The notes under the pieces: model-generated
What the model was told of the DNA's origin: nothing
Database searches by the model: none
What the model saw: the letters and a program-made list of their open reading frames with translations, nothing else
Translations under genes and position numbers: made by a program
In this document: piece by piece, positions 33,011 through 43,812 of the stretch
Layout of the letters: each line of letters starts with the position of its first letter
How positions within the stretch are numbered: the first letter of the stretch is position 1
Source of the DNA: Rosellinia necatrix
Taxonomy: Eukaryota; Ascomycota; Sordariomycetes; Xylariales; Xylariaceae
Length of the DNA: 64,000 nucleotides
Assembly: GCA_021209875.1 (NCBI GenBank)
Contig: JAGYVD010000009.1
Span: 186,001-250,000 of the forward strand
Reading direction: 5' to 3'

Positions 33011-34559
33011 TTATGCGGCGATCTTCTGCTTAAGGATATCCTTAAGAGTGACGGCGTCGGCGGCGAACTTGCTGATGCCCTCACGCAGCTTCTCGACGGC
33101 CATCTGTTCCTCGTTGAAGTCGAAGCGGAATAGCGCCTCGTCGTCAATGTACGACTTCTTGCTGAGATCTAGGGAAGTGGCGCCGGCAGAGTCAAGCTTC
33201 TTGGGTACCGCGGCGGTGGAGTTCAACAACTCCTCGAGTAGGTTGGGCTGTTTAAAGATTGCTGTCAGAGCCAGAGGAAATTATGAGAATTGTAGTATCG
33301 GGGAATGGCAGCTTACGGAGATGGTTAGGTAATCGCAGCCGGCCAGTTCGGTAATTTCGCCGGTGTTGCGGAAAGAAGCGCCCATGACAATTGTCTTATA
33401 GCCAAACTTCTTGTAGTAGTTATAAATGCTCTCGACCGACTTGACACCGGGGTCCTCCTCCTTGCTGTAATCCTTCTTCGTGGCGGCCTTGTACCAGTCA
33501 AGGATACGGCCGACGAAGGGGGAGATGAGAAAAGCACCGGCCTCGGCGGCAGCGATGGCCTGGACGATGGAGAACATGAGGGTCAGGTTGCAGTTGATTC
33601 CATGGTCGCGCTGCAGGATCTCGGCGGCCTTGATACCTTCCCAGGTAGAGGCGATCTTGATTAGGACGCGGTCCTTGGAGATACCCTGCTGCTTGTAAAG
33701 CTACGAGGAGCGAGGCGTGTTAGCGAAGCTTTGGTGCGGGATACCTGTTGCGTATAGAGCCGGCAATACACACCTCGATAATATGGAGGGCCTTGTCGAC
33801 GGAAGCTTTGGTGTCAAAGGAGAAGCGGGCATCGACCTCGGTAGAGACCTTGCCAGGGATGATCTTCAGAATCTCTTGGCCGAAAGAGACAAGAAGTCTG
33901 TCGAGGGCATCATCGACCTGGGAGTCGACATCACCACCCTTTGCCTTGGCGTAGCTGATGGCGTTATCGATCAGCTGGGCATACTCGGGCTTCTTTGAGG
34001 CGGCGAGGATGAGAGAAGGGTTGGTGGTAGCATCTTGCGGCTTGTATTTTCCGATAGCTATATGACTGTTAATTTCACCTCATCATAGAAAGCGGAGGGT
34101 CGAGGATCAGCGAAAAAGAGGACCTAGACTTACTTGCGAAGTCACCTAGGGAAAAAGGGAAGAAACAACGTCAGTCAGCGGCCATTTACTTCATGAGTTC
34201 CGAGGGCTTCGAAGGCTTCGAGGGCTCCAAAAGGCCTCGTGGCGACGAAACATACCGGAGTCGCACACAACCACCTAGGTAATGAGATACGAGTCAGCAA
34301 AGGCCCTATGGAGAGAGAATGCATAACCGTGTATTGTATTGCATTGTACAAGTACACTCAGGACATCTACATCCAGGCTATTCATCGATTGAAGCTTCAG
34401 GGTGTTGCGGACGGAGCTGGGCGGCCGCCGCCATCGCGCCCAGGTTACGATGACATGACAGCAGGTGGAGGGGTAATTTTTGTTGGGTATGAGGGGTAAA
34501 GGAGGATGAGCGGGACTTACGGTGCCAGTGGCCTTCAATTGATCGAGAGAGCTGGACAT
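33011..34559 (-). CDS. Transaldolase
   Basis: Six exons in frame: 34559-34521 (39), 34274-34256 (19), 34145-34134 (12), 34057-33774 (284), 33700-33317 (384) and 33247-33011 (237), giving 324 aa, the usual length for fungal transaldolase. The assembled start reads [20 protein letters not shown] then [19 protein letters not shown]. The catalytic Schiff-base lysine is in [13 protein letters not shown], and the [11 protein letters not shown]-terminal region is intact. The enzyme transfers a dihydroxyacetone unit from sedoheptulose-7-phosphate to glyceraldehyde-3-phosphate in the cytosolic non-oxidative pentose phosphate pathway. The very short exons 2 and 3 are forced by frame and by the conserved VVVCDSGDFATIGKY sequence; simple gene finders may miss them. 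Confidence 0.96.
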
Positions 34560-36086
34560 GTTGGAGTGTTTGTGTCTGAGAAATAGTAGATACCTAGGTA
34601 GGCTTGGGATTTAGATAGCGTGGAAGGGGTTGATCAAGACAGAGTGGCTAGCGTGTGGTTTTCTGTATTGTAGGAGAGTATGTATAAGAGTTAGAGGTAG
34701 GTACGACAGACATAAAGCGCCGCAGTATTGGAGTAGACAGTGCGCTGCCTTACCACACTGTGTTCCACCGTTAGAGTATCTCCGAGTTGGCCGGGGCGGG
34801 GAGGTACCTGCCTAGGTAATCAGTGGTGGGGTGGTTACCTAATCTAGACTAGCACCGTACGGGTACTGTAATCCAGTGTCTGGTGACGGTTACAATTTTT
34901 ATTTTACTATGTCTTTTCGCCCCCCTGACCGTTTGTTCCAGCAAATATGTAATCATCTCACTTTCGCCATTCGCGGCTCAACAAGACGCGAAACTTGCTT
35001 TATCATACGCACTACCTACTTACTAACATAGACACGCCAAGGAATACCGCCGTGTATCTAGCGTGACTAACCCATTCATTCATTCTGAATATGTAACTGC
35101 TACCAGCGTTGGTCAGATCCAGTGGAATTTTATCCGTCCCTTCCCTTCCCTTCCCTTCTGCCGTTACGAGCCAAAGCGATAATAATTTGTCTCGGAAGAC
35201 TTTATCATCATGGGTTCACGACTAAATAACTCGAGAAGTATGGTAGATCGGCAGATAGATAAGCATCAGTTATTTAGAACCAAAGAATTCCTTCCCCGCC
35301 CAGCCGACGAGGTTCACGAATACGCCAAGCCTTTCTGTCTTACTGTGGTAATTGCAAGCTTCCGACTCTGGCATGAACTAGACGCAGCTCTCGCATAGGT
35401 GCCTATCCCGGATGGGATGTAAAGTAATCAACTACGAGGCTGACGACGGAAGAATCATTTCTACAAATACCCCACGCGGAGTTGCATATCGGGGATATAA
35501 AAATGAGATGAGGGGAGTTAAAAAAAAACGTCGAACCAGACACACATTGCCCTTTCACACGTGGGGGCCTAGATCATCTGCGATTGGTGATTGGCTTTAA
35601 GAAGCTCTGTGGCGAATGGCCCTTTCGGCCAATTGCCCAACTTGCGTCCTATGCACTCGGCTATAAATCGACAGTTCTCATTAACCGGAGGAAACGAGGC
35701 ATTTATCATGTCACTAATAAGCTGGGCATCCCGCGCCGCGGTGTAAGTGCACGCATCTTACTTGGGCTTGACTTCCTCTTTCCCTTATTTTTCTTTTTCG
35801 TCATCCTCTAGTTCTCGGTGTCGACCATAAAATATACGCCCCCCTCATGCTCGTAGTTGGGGGAAGATGGTAGGAAACTCATTTGCTTTTCATCCCGTGA
35901 GAATGCCCATCACTGCCGTCCTTACTACCGCCCATGTGCGGAAATGCGATGATACAAAATGGCAAAAATCGCCCCTTCATGCTTTTCCTGGCCCCAGCCA
36001 ATTCTTTGCGCGAAAAAGAAAGGAGGCCGGCTGTCAGTCACACATTATAGCCTAGGTGCGACGGCGCACGCCTGTTGGCCTATGGC
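34560..36086. other. Intergenic, no gene seen
   Basis: About 1.5 kb between the transaldolase start and the Tudor-SN 3' end, both minus. It holds CCTAGGTAGG/TGCCTAGGTAA motifs at 34592-34604 and 34800-34822, and a CCCTT-type short repeat near 35141-35158. Open frames are below 80 codons and unconvincing. Confidence 0.6.
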
Positions 36087-38741
36087 TTAGTCCTCGGTGA
36101 TGTCACCATACTGCCACATTCCACGCCGATCTGCCTTGGCCTCATTTTCAACCTCGCGCAACTTCTTGAGAACTTCCTCGGATGCACGGCCCCTCTCCCA
36201 AGCCTTCAATTTCTTCGGGACCATAGCGTAGCCATTGGCCACGACGTCCTTGTTAATAGAGTCTGCAAAGGTTGACGAAGAGCCGCTGGACTTCTCGTCG
36301 AATAGGGTAATGTAGCTGAGACCCTCTTTGGCATCGACGAAATCAAAACTGGCGACTAGGTTGCGGCCATCCGTAGCGTCCGCAATGAAGTCCGTGGCAT
36401 CGCGGAAATAATCGGTCGCTGTGGGGAGTTGGATGAACGACAACACGGCGTCAATCGCCTGTCCTTTGAGCTTTTGTACGGTGAACTGAGGCTGGTCGAG
36501 AGAACGGAGGTTCGACCAGGGGATCTGTTCGCTATTGCCGTAGTCGATATAAACCACTTCGGAAACCTTGGCATTTCGATCGTTTGATCGGATCCGGGCA
36601 CGATACCATTGACCATCGGCAGAGAACTTGGCGGCCACATACTCACCCGCCTTTGGTGAGCCACCAAGAGGCTTGCTGTTCTTCGAATCTAAATGAAATT
36701 TTTTGAACTCGTTCATCATGATTTCGAGGGCCGAGGTTCCCTTCCCAATCTCTTGTATCTTGAGCCTTCCACTTGAGTCAATATTAGTAACAACCACTTC
36801 GCGATAATCGGCGGCCTTCTTGTCGGTAGCCTCCGGCTGAGCTGACGTTTCGGCAGCCGCAGCCTCTTCATCCGCGTTTTCCTCTTGAGACGGGTCCCAA
36901 TCATGCCACAATCCCTTACGACTTTCCTTAGCTCTCTGCTCAGCAGCCAAAAGCTCTGTTGCATTTCCGGCCTTTTCCGCCGAGTATTGGTGAACCTGGG
37001 CAAGGCCCTCCTCGACTAGAATCTTGGCAAAGCTCTCGCGGCTGATATAGAGATCACCGATAAACCCACCGACTTTGTCGATGTCGTGAACATCAATCTC
37101 ACAGTCTCGTTGGTTACATCGCCGGTTGGCTAAGTCTAATGCTTCTTGTCCGAATGGCTCGCCTTTCTCTCCAGCTGATCGAGGCGCCCTCGGGGCACGG
37201 ACGCCAGCAAGCACCATCGTAATTTTAACACCTTCACGAGGTATGAGGATGGTAAATCGTGACCCGGCTTTGCAGAAATCAACAACACCGGGGACCTTCT
37301 TTTGACGCGACAAGGTGGATAGTTGGATCTTGGCTTTTTGCACTGATTCAGAGGCATCCATATATGTCTTTGCTTTTGATGCCTTGCCGGACCATATACC
37401 CTTCTTCTGTTCCTTTGCTTCCTCTTGGGCGGCGAGGAGCTCGTCATAGTTAGGGGCCCTGTCTGTGTCGTCTTTCCTGTGTCGAATGACCGAACACCAA
37501 CCATCTTGCACGAGCGCTAGATTGATATTTTTTCCCTTCTCAGTCACGGTTGCGACATCTCGGGCCTCAAACTCTTCTGTCGCGGCTTTCGATCCGTCTA
37601 CAGAGACCTTGATGTGTTTGCCAATGAGTTTTTTTCGTAGATATTCCTTGGCTTCGTCCCGGAATGGAGCCTCGGATGGCTCGCCTGCTCTAGGCCCACG
37701 GACGCTGCTGAGGCTAATGCGTTTTTCGTCTCCGTTCTTTGTACGAACAAAAATTGTATCAGCGCTCATGACTTTTGAAACAGTCATGTCAGAGGAACCA
37801 CCGCTTGCCGCTTTAGCCACGTGGTCCTTATGTAAGCGCAGCTTGCTAGCCTGTGCCTTCTTCTCAGCTGCGCGTAAAGTGGCCATCTTGGAGCCAAGTA
37901 GAGTAGAATGGAAGTCGTTACACCTCGCCAGGCCGTCGGCAAGCAGAAATTCGGCGATGCTACCTCGGGGGTGTATGAGAGAGGCTATGAGCTGTCCTTG
38001 TTGGCTGATGCCAACTAACTCGACCTTGACATCTCGTTGTAATAATCGCTGCTCAACAAATTGCCGTGCCTCGTTGCCAAATTCCTCGGCAGGTTGAGTT
38101 TGACCGTTCGACTGATTGACTCGTTCCGTGGAAGGGGTGCGAATACCAGCAACAAGGGCCATTACCTGGAGATGTGATTTCTCCGATAGCTTGAGCCGCA
38201 CAAGGCACCGATCACCGCTTAGCACACGCTCTACAAGACCGTCGACGGTCTTTCCCTTCCATTGATTAAAGTCAACGGATCCAATGTCGTTCTGCACGTC
38301 GATGACCCCGCCTGTACCTGCCCAAAGTCCATTGCCCTCACTTTTCGCTTGTACCTCCAGGTTCCTCAACGTCTCTAGGCGTCCTAGAGTCTCTTCAGAT
38401 TCCTCCTTGCGGCCTGCATCTTCCCTAACCTTCAGCCATCCGGCTTTCACAAGGTCGTCGGGAAGCTGAGTACCATCTTTCAGTTGAGCATAGCCGTACT
38501 CACGTCCGGATGAAGGAACAGTGTAGAGGACGGTGCACTGGATGGGTTTGCCAACTGTCAAGCTCCGGAGATATTCTCGTGATTGAAAGGCGAATGGTTC
38601 ATCGCCCTCTCTCCTCAGATGGGGCCCGGCGACGAAGGCCAGGGAGAAGGTTCGCTCAGCGTTCGGGTTGTTTTGGCTAGCCAATACTAGCGTGTCGCCG
38701 CTCAAAACCGACTTGACATTAGCAAAGAATTGCTTCGCCAT
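36087..38741 (-). CDS. Tudor-SN / SND1 (staphylococcal nuclease-Tudor)
   Basis: Single exon, 884 aa from MAKQFFANVKSVLSGDTLVL. It carries four repeated staphylococcal nuclease-like (OB-fold) domains. Each has a V-x-SGD/SAD-type start (SGDTLVL, SGDRCLV, SADTIFV, then SRFTILI) and an E-(F/Y)LR(K/S) or ANRRCNQRD helix motif. A Tudor domain follows near residues 720-770 (AKFSADGQWYRARI, VYIDYGNSEQIPW), then a fifth partial SN segment ending ADRRGMWQYGDITED. The architecture is full length for SND1/p100. Known members bind RNA and act in RNA decay, splicing or transcription and stress-granule biology; SN domains often lack the full nuclease triad. An in-frame upstream extension to 38933 exists but is leader-like, so the MAKQFF start, matching the family, is preferred. 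Confidence 0.95.
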   Translation of the reverse strand: MAKQFFANVKSVLSGDTLVLASQNNPNAERTFSLAFVAGPHLRREGDEPFAFQSREYLRSLTVGKPIQCTVLYTVPSSGREYGYAQLKDGTQLPDDLVKAGWLKVREDAGRKEESEETLGRLETLRNLEVQAKSEGNGLWAGTGGVIDVQNDIGSVDFNQWKGKTVDGLVERVLSGDRCLVRLKLSEKSHLQVMALVAGIRTPSTERVNQSNGQTQPAEEFGNEARQFVEQRLLQRDVKVELVGISQQGQLIASLIHPRGSIAEFLLADGLARCNDFHSTLLGSKMATLRAAEKKAQASKLRLHKDHVAKAASGGSSDMTVSKVMSADTIFVRTKNGDEKRISLSSVRGPRAGEPSEAPFRDEAKEYLRKKLIGKHIKVSVDGSKAATEEFEARDVATVTEKGKNINLALVQDGWCSVIRHRKDDTDRAPNYDELLAAQEEAKEQKKGIWSGKASKAKTYMDASESVQKAKIQLSTLSRQKKVPGVVDFCKAGSRFTILIPREGVKITMVLAGVRAPRAPRSAGEKGEPFGQEALDLANRRCNQRDCEIDVHDIDKVGGFIGDLYISRESFAKILVEEGLAQVHQYSAEKAGNATELLAAEQRAKESRKGLWHDWDPSQEENADEEAAAAETSAQPEATDKKAADYREVVVTNIDSSGRLKIQEIGKGTSALEIMMNEFKKFHLDSKNSKPLGGSPKAGEYVAAKFSADGQWYRARIRSNDRNAKVSEVVYIDYGNSEQIPWSNLRSLDQPQFTVQKLKGQAIDAVLSFIQLPTATDYFRDATDFIADATDGRNLVASFDFVDAKEGLSYITLFDEKSSGSSSTFADSINKDVVANGYAMVPKKLKAWERGRASEEVLKKLREVENEAKADRRGMWQYGDITED

Positions 38742-40644
38742 GATTGTAGCTAAAAGACAACGTTCGTGATCTAGAATGACACAACCACAAAAGGAAAGCT
38801 TTTGCAAATTCCTATGTGGCCGATTAGCATAGCGTCCTAAAGGGAGAGTTTGGCGGGGTGTTACAAATAGGGAAAGGGAGAAGGACAGGGAGTGGAAGGA
38901 GGATGAAAAGGGAATGTAAAAACCAGCCGTCAATGGTGCTGATAAGGGAGAGCTGTAGTGAATGAGAGCTTAGTGGATTTTTTACTGTAGCAAGTAGTCT
39001 CATTTTTGCACTGTGAAAAGATGAAATTGAAGGCAATAGGTTACACAATCGATGGAAAGAGAGGAAATATGAGTTGCATCCGCATAATTTGGCATGACGA
39101 CGGGCTGAAAATATGAGAGCTGTAATATTGATATAGTGTGAGAGTATGGTGACTAAGCGAGAGGGTTGTTGGCCATACAAGACTGGGGAACAGACCATGA
39201 TAAACAAATGCTAATAGGAAAAGCTAACGCTGACAAGGGAGGAAGGTAAGTAGGAACGTGAGTATATAATTTAGGGAGGAAAAAAAAAAAGGAGAGAGAG
39301 AAAGAGGGAGAGAACAAGAGCGATCTGACACGGATAGAGCATGGGTTGGGGGGGTCGAGTTGAAGTAGCATAGCACAATAGCCAGGTGGACGCGATACAC
39401 AAGGGCAGCTGAGGCTACCAACCTAGGTAACCTCGGATACAGCCTCGGAGCTCTAGTTACTGTAGCTTGGTTGACGTAGGATAGAAACAAGCTAAGAAGC
39501 TTAAGGATGTGGGATATAGAAGGGGCGTCGAATAGTTACAGAACTTGGGATGAAAAGCGTCGACCTACTATATAGAAGATGCCAAACCGAGAGAAAGGGT
39601 GGCCGAACGGTAACCCGCAAGGAAAATTGATATAGGTATGTCAATGAAACAACTATAAGGACGATGTACGAGGAGTGAAGGAGCTGGAAAGGGGCATCGA
39701 GAAGTAGGTAGTAGGTAGGTCGTGGTCTCGATTTTGACAGGTTTCACCAATAATTTGTGTGGAGACGGTGAAAGCAGATAGCAGCTTGAGCGCAGTGGTA
39801 CGACCAGTAATATCATCACGCATGTACCTGGGTGGTGACGGACAAGCGGCGGCCAGCTGTCATGGGCTAGGCGCCAGGGCGGACACTAGAGATCGACGCT
39901 AAGCTCTCTCCGAGGAGTGTATGGCGGGGTAAGCACAAATAGGCATCATTGGCTACTGCGGGGTGCTGCAGGTCGCGGGCAATCCAATACCCAACACCAC
40001 CCAAATAGTAGGCACGGCAGGGTCGACCGAGGGCCAATCCTTAACCACCTGCTATTATCTATTATGAATGCGGTGATTAGGTATATAAAGCCAGCTTATG
40101 AACCCAAGCTAAGAAAATTCATTTAGGCTAGACAGATACAGCTATCGCTGCCGAGTGTGCTGTATTCGATGACGGGCTTAGGAGTTGTTGGCATAATCTT
40201 CAAGACCGAGCGAATGCTTAGTCGCTTTAAACCATGAATTAGATATCAATCTCAAACTATATTTGTTGGAGGCCACTTCCAAGACTTGGTGGTAATATAT
40301 CGATTGATCGGTAATAAATTACCCAGGCATGGTTTCCCTCCTGAGATGTTGCAAATGTCTAAAAGAGACAATTGTCGATCAATAGATAATCAACCAAACA
40401 AAATTAATTGCTATGCGTACGGCTATTCATTTATGTCTTGCACGGGGACTCTGCGAAACGGACGAACTGCAATGTAATCACCTGGCAGGGCATATAGGCA
40501 GATCAAATTTGACCAGATTGTTCTTATTACCCAAGCTACACGACTTCGGTTTCATTTCCGGAGAACTTTTAGATGTGATACCTACATACTCCTAGACACT
40601 TTTCCCTCAGTCAAAGTCTTGTTTTCCCAGTCTTTTTGTTCAAT
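38742..40644. other. Intergenic, no gene seen
   Basis: About 1.9 kb between the Tudor-SN start and the SOD 3' end, both minus, so the part near 38750-39500 is Tudor-SN promoter and leader. A purine-rich stretch sits at 39285-39318. No convincing coding region. Confidence 0.6.
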
Positions 40645-41649
40645 TTAGTTGGAGATACCAATAACACCTGTTATGAGTTAGCGGGAAGCTTTGGGTCAGT
40701 AATGTTCCCGAACCTACCACAGGCGGGACGGGCGCCCGCATTGCCGGTCTTGAGGGACTCCTCATTGCCACCTTGGCCGAGGTCATCGGTGCCGGCGTGG
40801 GTCACTACGGTGCGCTACAAATCCATCCCGGTTAGTATTCGCCTTCCGCACACTGCGGTTATGATTACGGGAGCGGCTTACGCCAATGATGCTCTCAGGC
40901 CCAATAAGCTTGACGAGGCTGTCTTGAACAGAGCCCTTGGCGTTGCCCTGGGCATCGGTCTCGATGTTGCCCAAATCACCGACGTGGCGGGTCTCAGCAG
41001 TACGGTCACCGTGGGTCTTGCCATGGGGGTTGACTAGAGGATGATGAGTTATTGCACCACAGTATATGGTATCGGGGTTCACATTGGCATACAGTGGGGA
41101 CCGGCGGAGGTGCAGCCATTGGTATTGTCACCGAAGGTGTGGATGTGGAAGCCACGCTTCGCGTTGGGGTCGTGGCCGGTGAGGTCCCACGAGATGGTGG
41201 TGGGCTCCGACTCCGAGGCCTGCTCGAAGGTGACGGTGCCGGCGACTTTGGAGTCGCCACGGAGAACAGCGACTGTACGGCAAGAGTTACATTAGCACTG
41301 GCTCGGCGGACGTATCAAATATGGGTAGGGTTTCGCGGAGAGGACGGTGAGCTCCGCCAGACGGCGAGTCAAGAAGCAACCTTGCCAACCAAGCATAGCA
41401 GCGAAGTCGGGTATCTAGTTGGAGCCGCTACGAGGGACCGTAGCTGCCATGCGCCGTGCCTGTCCAGCAAGGTACCGGGTAAGGTGCCAACAAGGTGCCC
41501 TCATTGTGACCATTAAACGTTGGTCTAGTGGTGTGAAAAACATGCGCAATCGTGCTCATGCCACTCTATTGGTGTGCGGGATTGGCGGAATCGCCCGGAT
41601 CGAAGGGAATTCCAGCAGCATGGGTGTTAAACTCACCGGCCTTGACCAT
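40645..41649 (-). CDS. Cu/Zn superoxide dismutase (SOD1)
   Basis: Five exons fit exactly: 41649-41637 (13), 41272-41093 (180), 41033-40882 (152), 40814-40718 (97) and 40667-40645 (23), giving 154 aa, the canonical length. The start assembles to [20 protein letters not shown]. Copper and zinc ligands are visible in FHIHTFGD (two His), [10 protein letters not shown] (bridging and zinc His), RHVGDLGN (His, Asp) and [10 protein letters not shown] (copper His). The [16 protein letters not shown] end carries the disulfide Cys; its partner is in GCTSAGPHF. The enzyme dismutates superoxide in cytosol and the intermembrane space. The first intron is long (364 bases) relative to the 13-base first exon. 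The donors are canonical GT. Confidence 0.97.
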
Positions 41650-42030
41650 TTTGGCTAACTTTTGCAAACTTCTGCTAATAGATGCTACGAGAAAAGGTGT
41701 GCAAACAGATCGTGGCTCGCGTAATTGAGTGTCGAGATGGTTGTCAGATGAGGAGTGGAGGGGGAACTGGGCAGCCGCCCTGCGAATTTGTATGGACAAC
41801 AAGCCCACTGGCTCGTACAGAAGAGGGGTGATAGGAAGTGATACCTACTGTCCCGTACCACAGTGATTTAGCCACTGTGGAATTACCTAGTCGATGGCGG
41901 GCAGAGTGGGTGACAATGAAGTCCACACGCCCGGAAACAGTACCAGAGGTCACTAAAAGTCATGCCTTTCAGCAAGCGGTTGCCTCGTCCATGGGGCCAA
42001 AAATGTGATTATTATTACGAGCCGAATACC

Positions 42031-42075
42031 TGCTGGACCTGCTGGACCTGCTGGACCTGCTGGACCTGCTGGATT
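42031..42075. repeat. 9-bp tandem repeat, 5 copies
   Basis: Four perfect TGCTGGACC units (42031-42066) and a fifth ending ATT. The unit length is a multiple of three, but no supported gene covers it. Confidence 0.92.
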
Positions 42076-42191
42076 GCGCTGTTTGCCTCGGTATCAAAAC
42101 TTACGAGGGCAAGTAGATTCGATCGCTACTCTCTATCTACCTACCTACCTACCTACCTAACACTACTACTACTACTACCTACTACTACTAC

Positions 42192-42230
42192 TACTACTAC
42201 TACCTACCGGTACCCTAGGTAGTAGTAGTA
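42192..42230. repeat. Perfect 15-bp inverted repeat (hairpin)
   Basis: Left arm 42192-42206 (TACTACTACTACCTA) and right arm 42216-42230 (TAGGTAGTAGTAGTA) are perfect reverse complements around a 9-base loop, CCGGTACCC. It lies at the end of a CTA-rich microsatellite that begins near 42138. Confidence 0.92.
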
Positions 42231-43757
42231 ATATTAACGTCTAGTCTAGGTGTCTGACAGTGCTAGTTACAGGTATGTATGTATGGAACCAGACTGACTA
42301 CAGTGCCTATCTGGTACGACGCAAGTAGCCCACGTTTGTACAGTATAAATTCGATTTCAAACAACGTGGGGGGACATTCTATGACGCTCTTTTCCTGCGT
42401 GGCGGGGAAATGAGGGGCTCGGTTGGCGAGAGACCTCTCTGCCCCGCATAAGAGATCTAGTTTGCCGTAATCACGTAGTGGCGCTGACAAATGATATCAT
42501 TGGTCTGAACATCTGGAAGCTGTCGGAATTAAGCGTGTGATGTCAAGCTAAGAAATGCCCCGACTATCGGCCCGCACTCCAGTACAACTCCAAGTAAAAC
42601 GCCGGTACCGAGGGCCCCCAATATGAACCCGATGCTAGTGACGGTAGCTGACAATCTACAGCCAGGGTCGACTTAGGTAGACTAAATCGTAGCCTCGCCG
42701 ATTCTTCGAGATCTGAAAATCACTGGTTGGTGTTGGATCACTATAGCTTCTCGCCATAGCTTACGGGCTGAATCTGTGGGGACTAAACTTAACCTACCTA
42801 GGGTCTATATTTCACATCATACGTGTTGTATACTGACATATAATGCTCGACGAGGTTTCTCCTGCCCTTCCCCTCCGTCCTCGCTGTGCCTAGGCCCTAT
42901 CCGGCATTTGTGTCAACGCTCGATTAACCCTATGCCCTATCTAACCAGGTACATAACACAAACAAACACATGAGTATTGGTTCGTGATCAGCACTCAAGC
43001 TATAATGAATCCATCACAGGGTATTTTAACCCCCCTAATTGTTTGATAGTAGTACATGTAACACGGTTTCCTACGGCGTCATAGAGCATATGCCAGCCCT
43101 AATAGGCGCGGTGTATCCAGAGTCTACGCTATGTGTATTACGGTGTGCACTGCGGTATGTGCTGCGGTATATATTGCGGTAGTGTAAAGCCATAGAGACG
43201 GCTGTGTAGGATTACGTTGGCTGGGAGGCGCTGCACGCCCATGGACTGGGCGAACCTGTGTCTCCGCGGAGCATCACAACATATGTATGGTGATTAGTTA
43301 AATCTGACGGAACTCGCATATCTTTACATCTTTCGCTTGACTTTACAAATTCCATGTTTCGTTGGTACAACTGCTCTGGGGATCATAGATAAAGGATGCG
43401 CGTGGCTAATACATTGCGCAAACTGACAGAGCGAAGAAAGTAAAAGCCGACGTTACAATGCTAAATTAACCCGGATCACCAAACGGCGCCGCCGATGCAT
43501 GAGCAACACCTCAAGCTTATTATCCGACGTGTGGTGGTAGGAAAACGTCCCCTACCTACCTAGGGACATACATAACGGTGTGCCATCGCAGTTGGGGCTA
43601 AAGTCGCATTGGGCGGTGGGCCTCTGGGACGCGCTGCCCGTTTGCGTAGGAGTTTAGTCTAGATATAGTGAATAGGGGATATGAAACCATCTTGCAACAT
43701 ATGACAAATTGGCATGCATTTATCTAACCCAGGACTTTTGAAAATAATCGGTAGTGG

Positions 43758-43812
43758 CAACGATGTGACAACGATGTGGCAACGATGTGGCAGCGATGTG
43801 GCAGCGATGTGG
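43758..43812. repeat. 11-bp tandem repeat, 5 copies
   Basis: Five head-to-tail 11-mers CAACGATGTGG/CAGCGATGTGG; copy 1 ends GA and copies 4-5 share an A-to-G change. Intergenic minisatellite. Confidence 0.92.

Noticed and set aside
40636..41037. 133-codon plus-strand frame
   Set aside because: It lies over exons 3-5 of the superoxide dismutase on the minus strand, which has all metal ligands and exact length.
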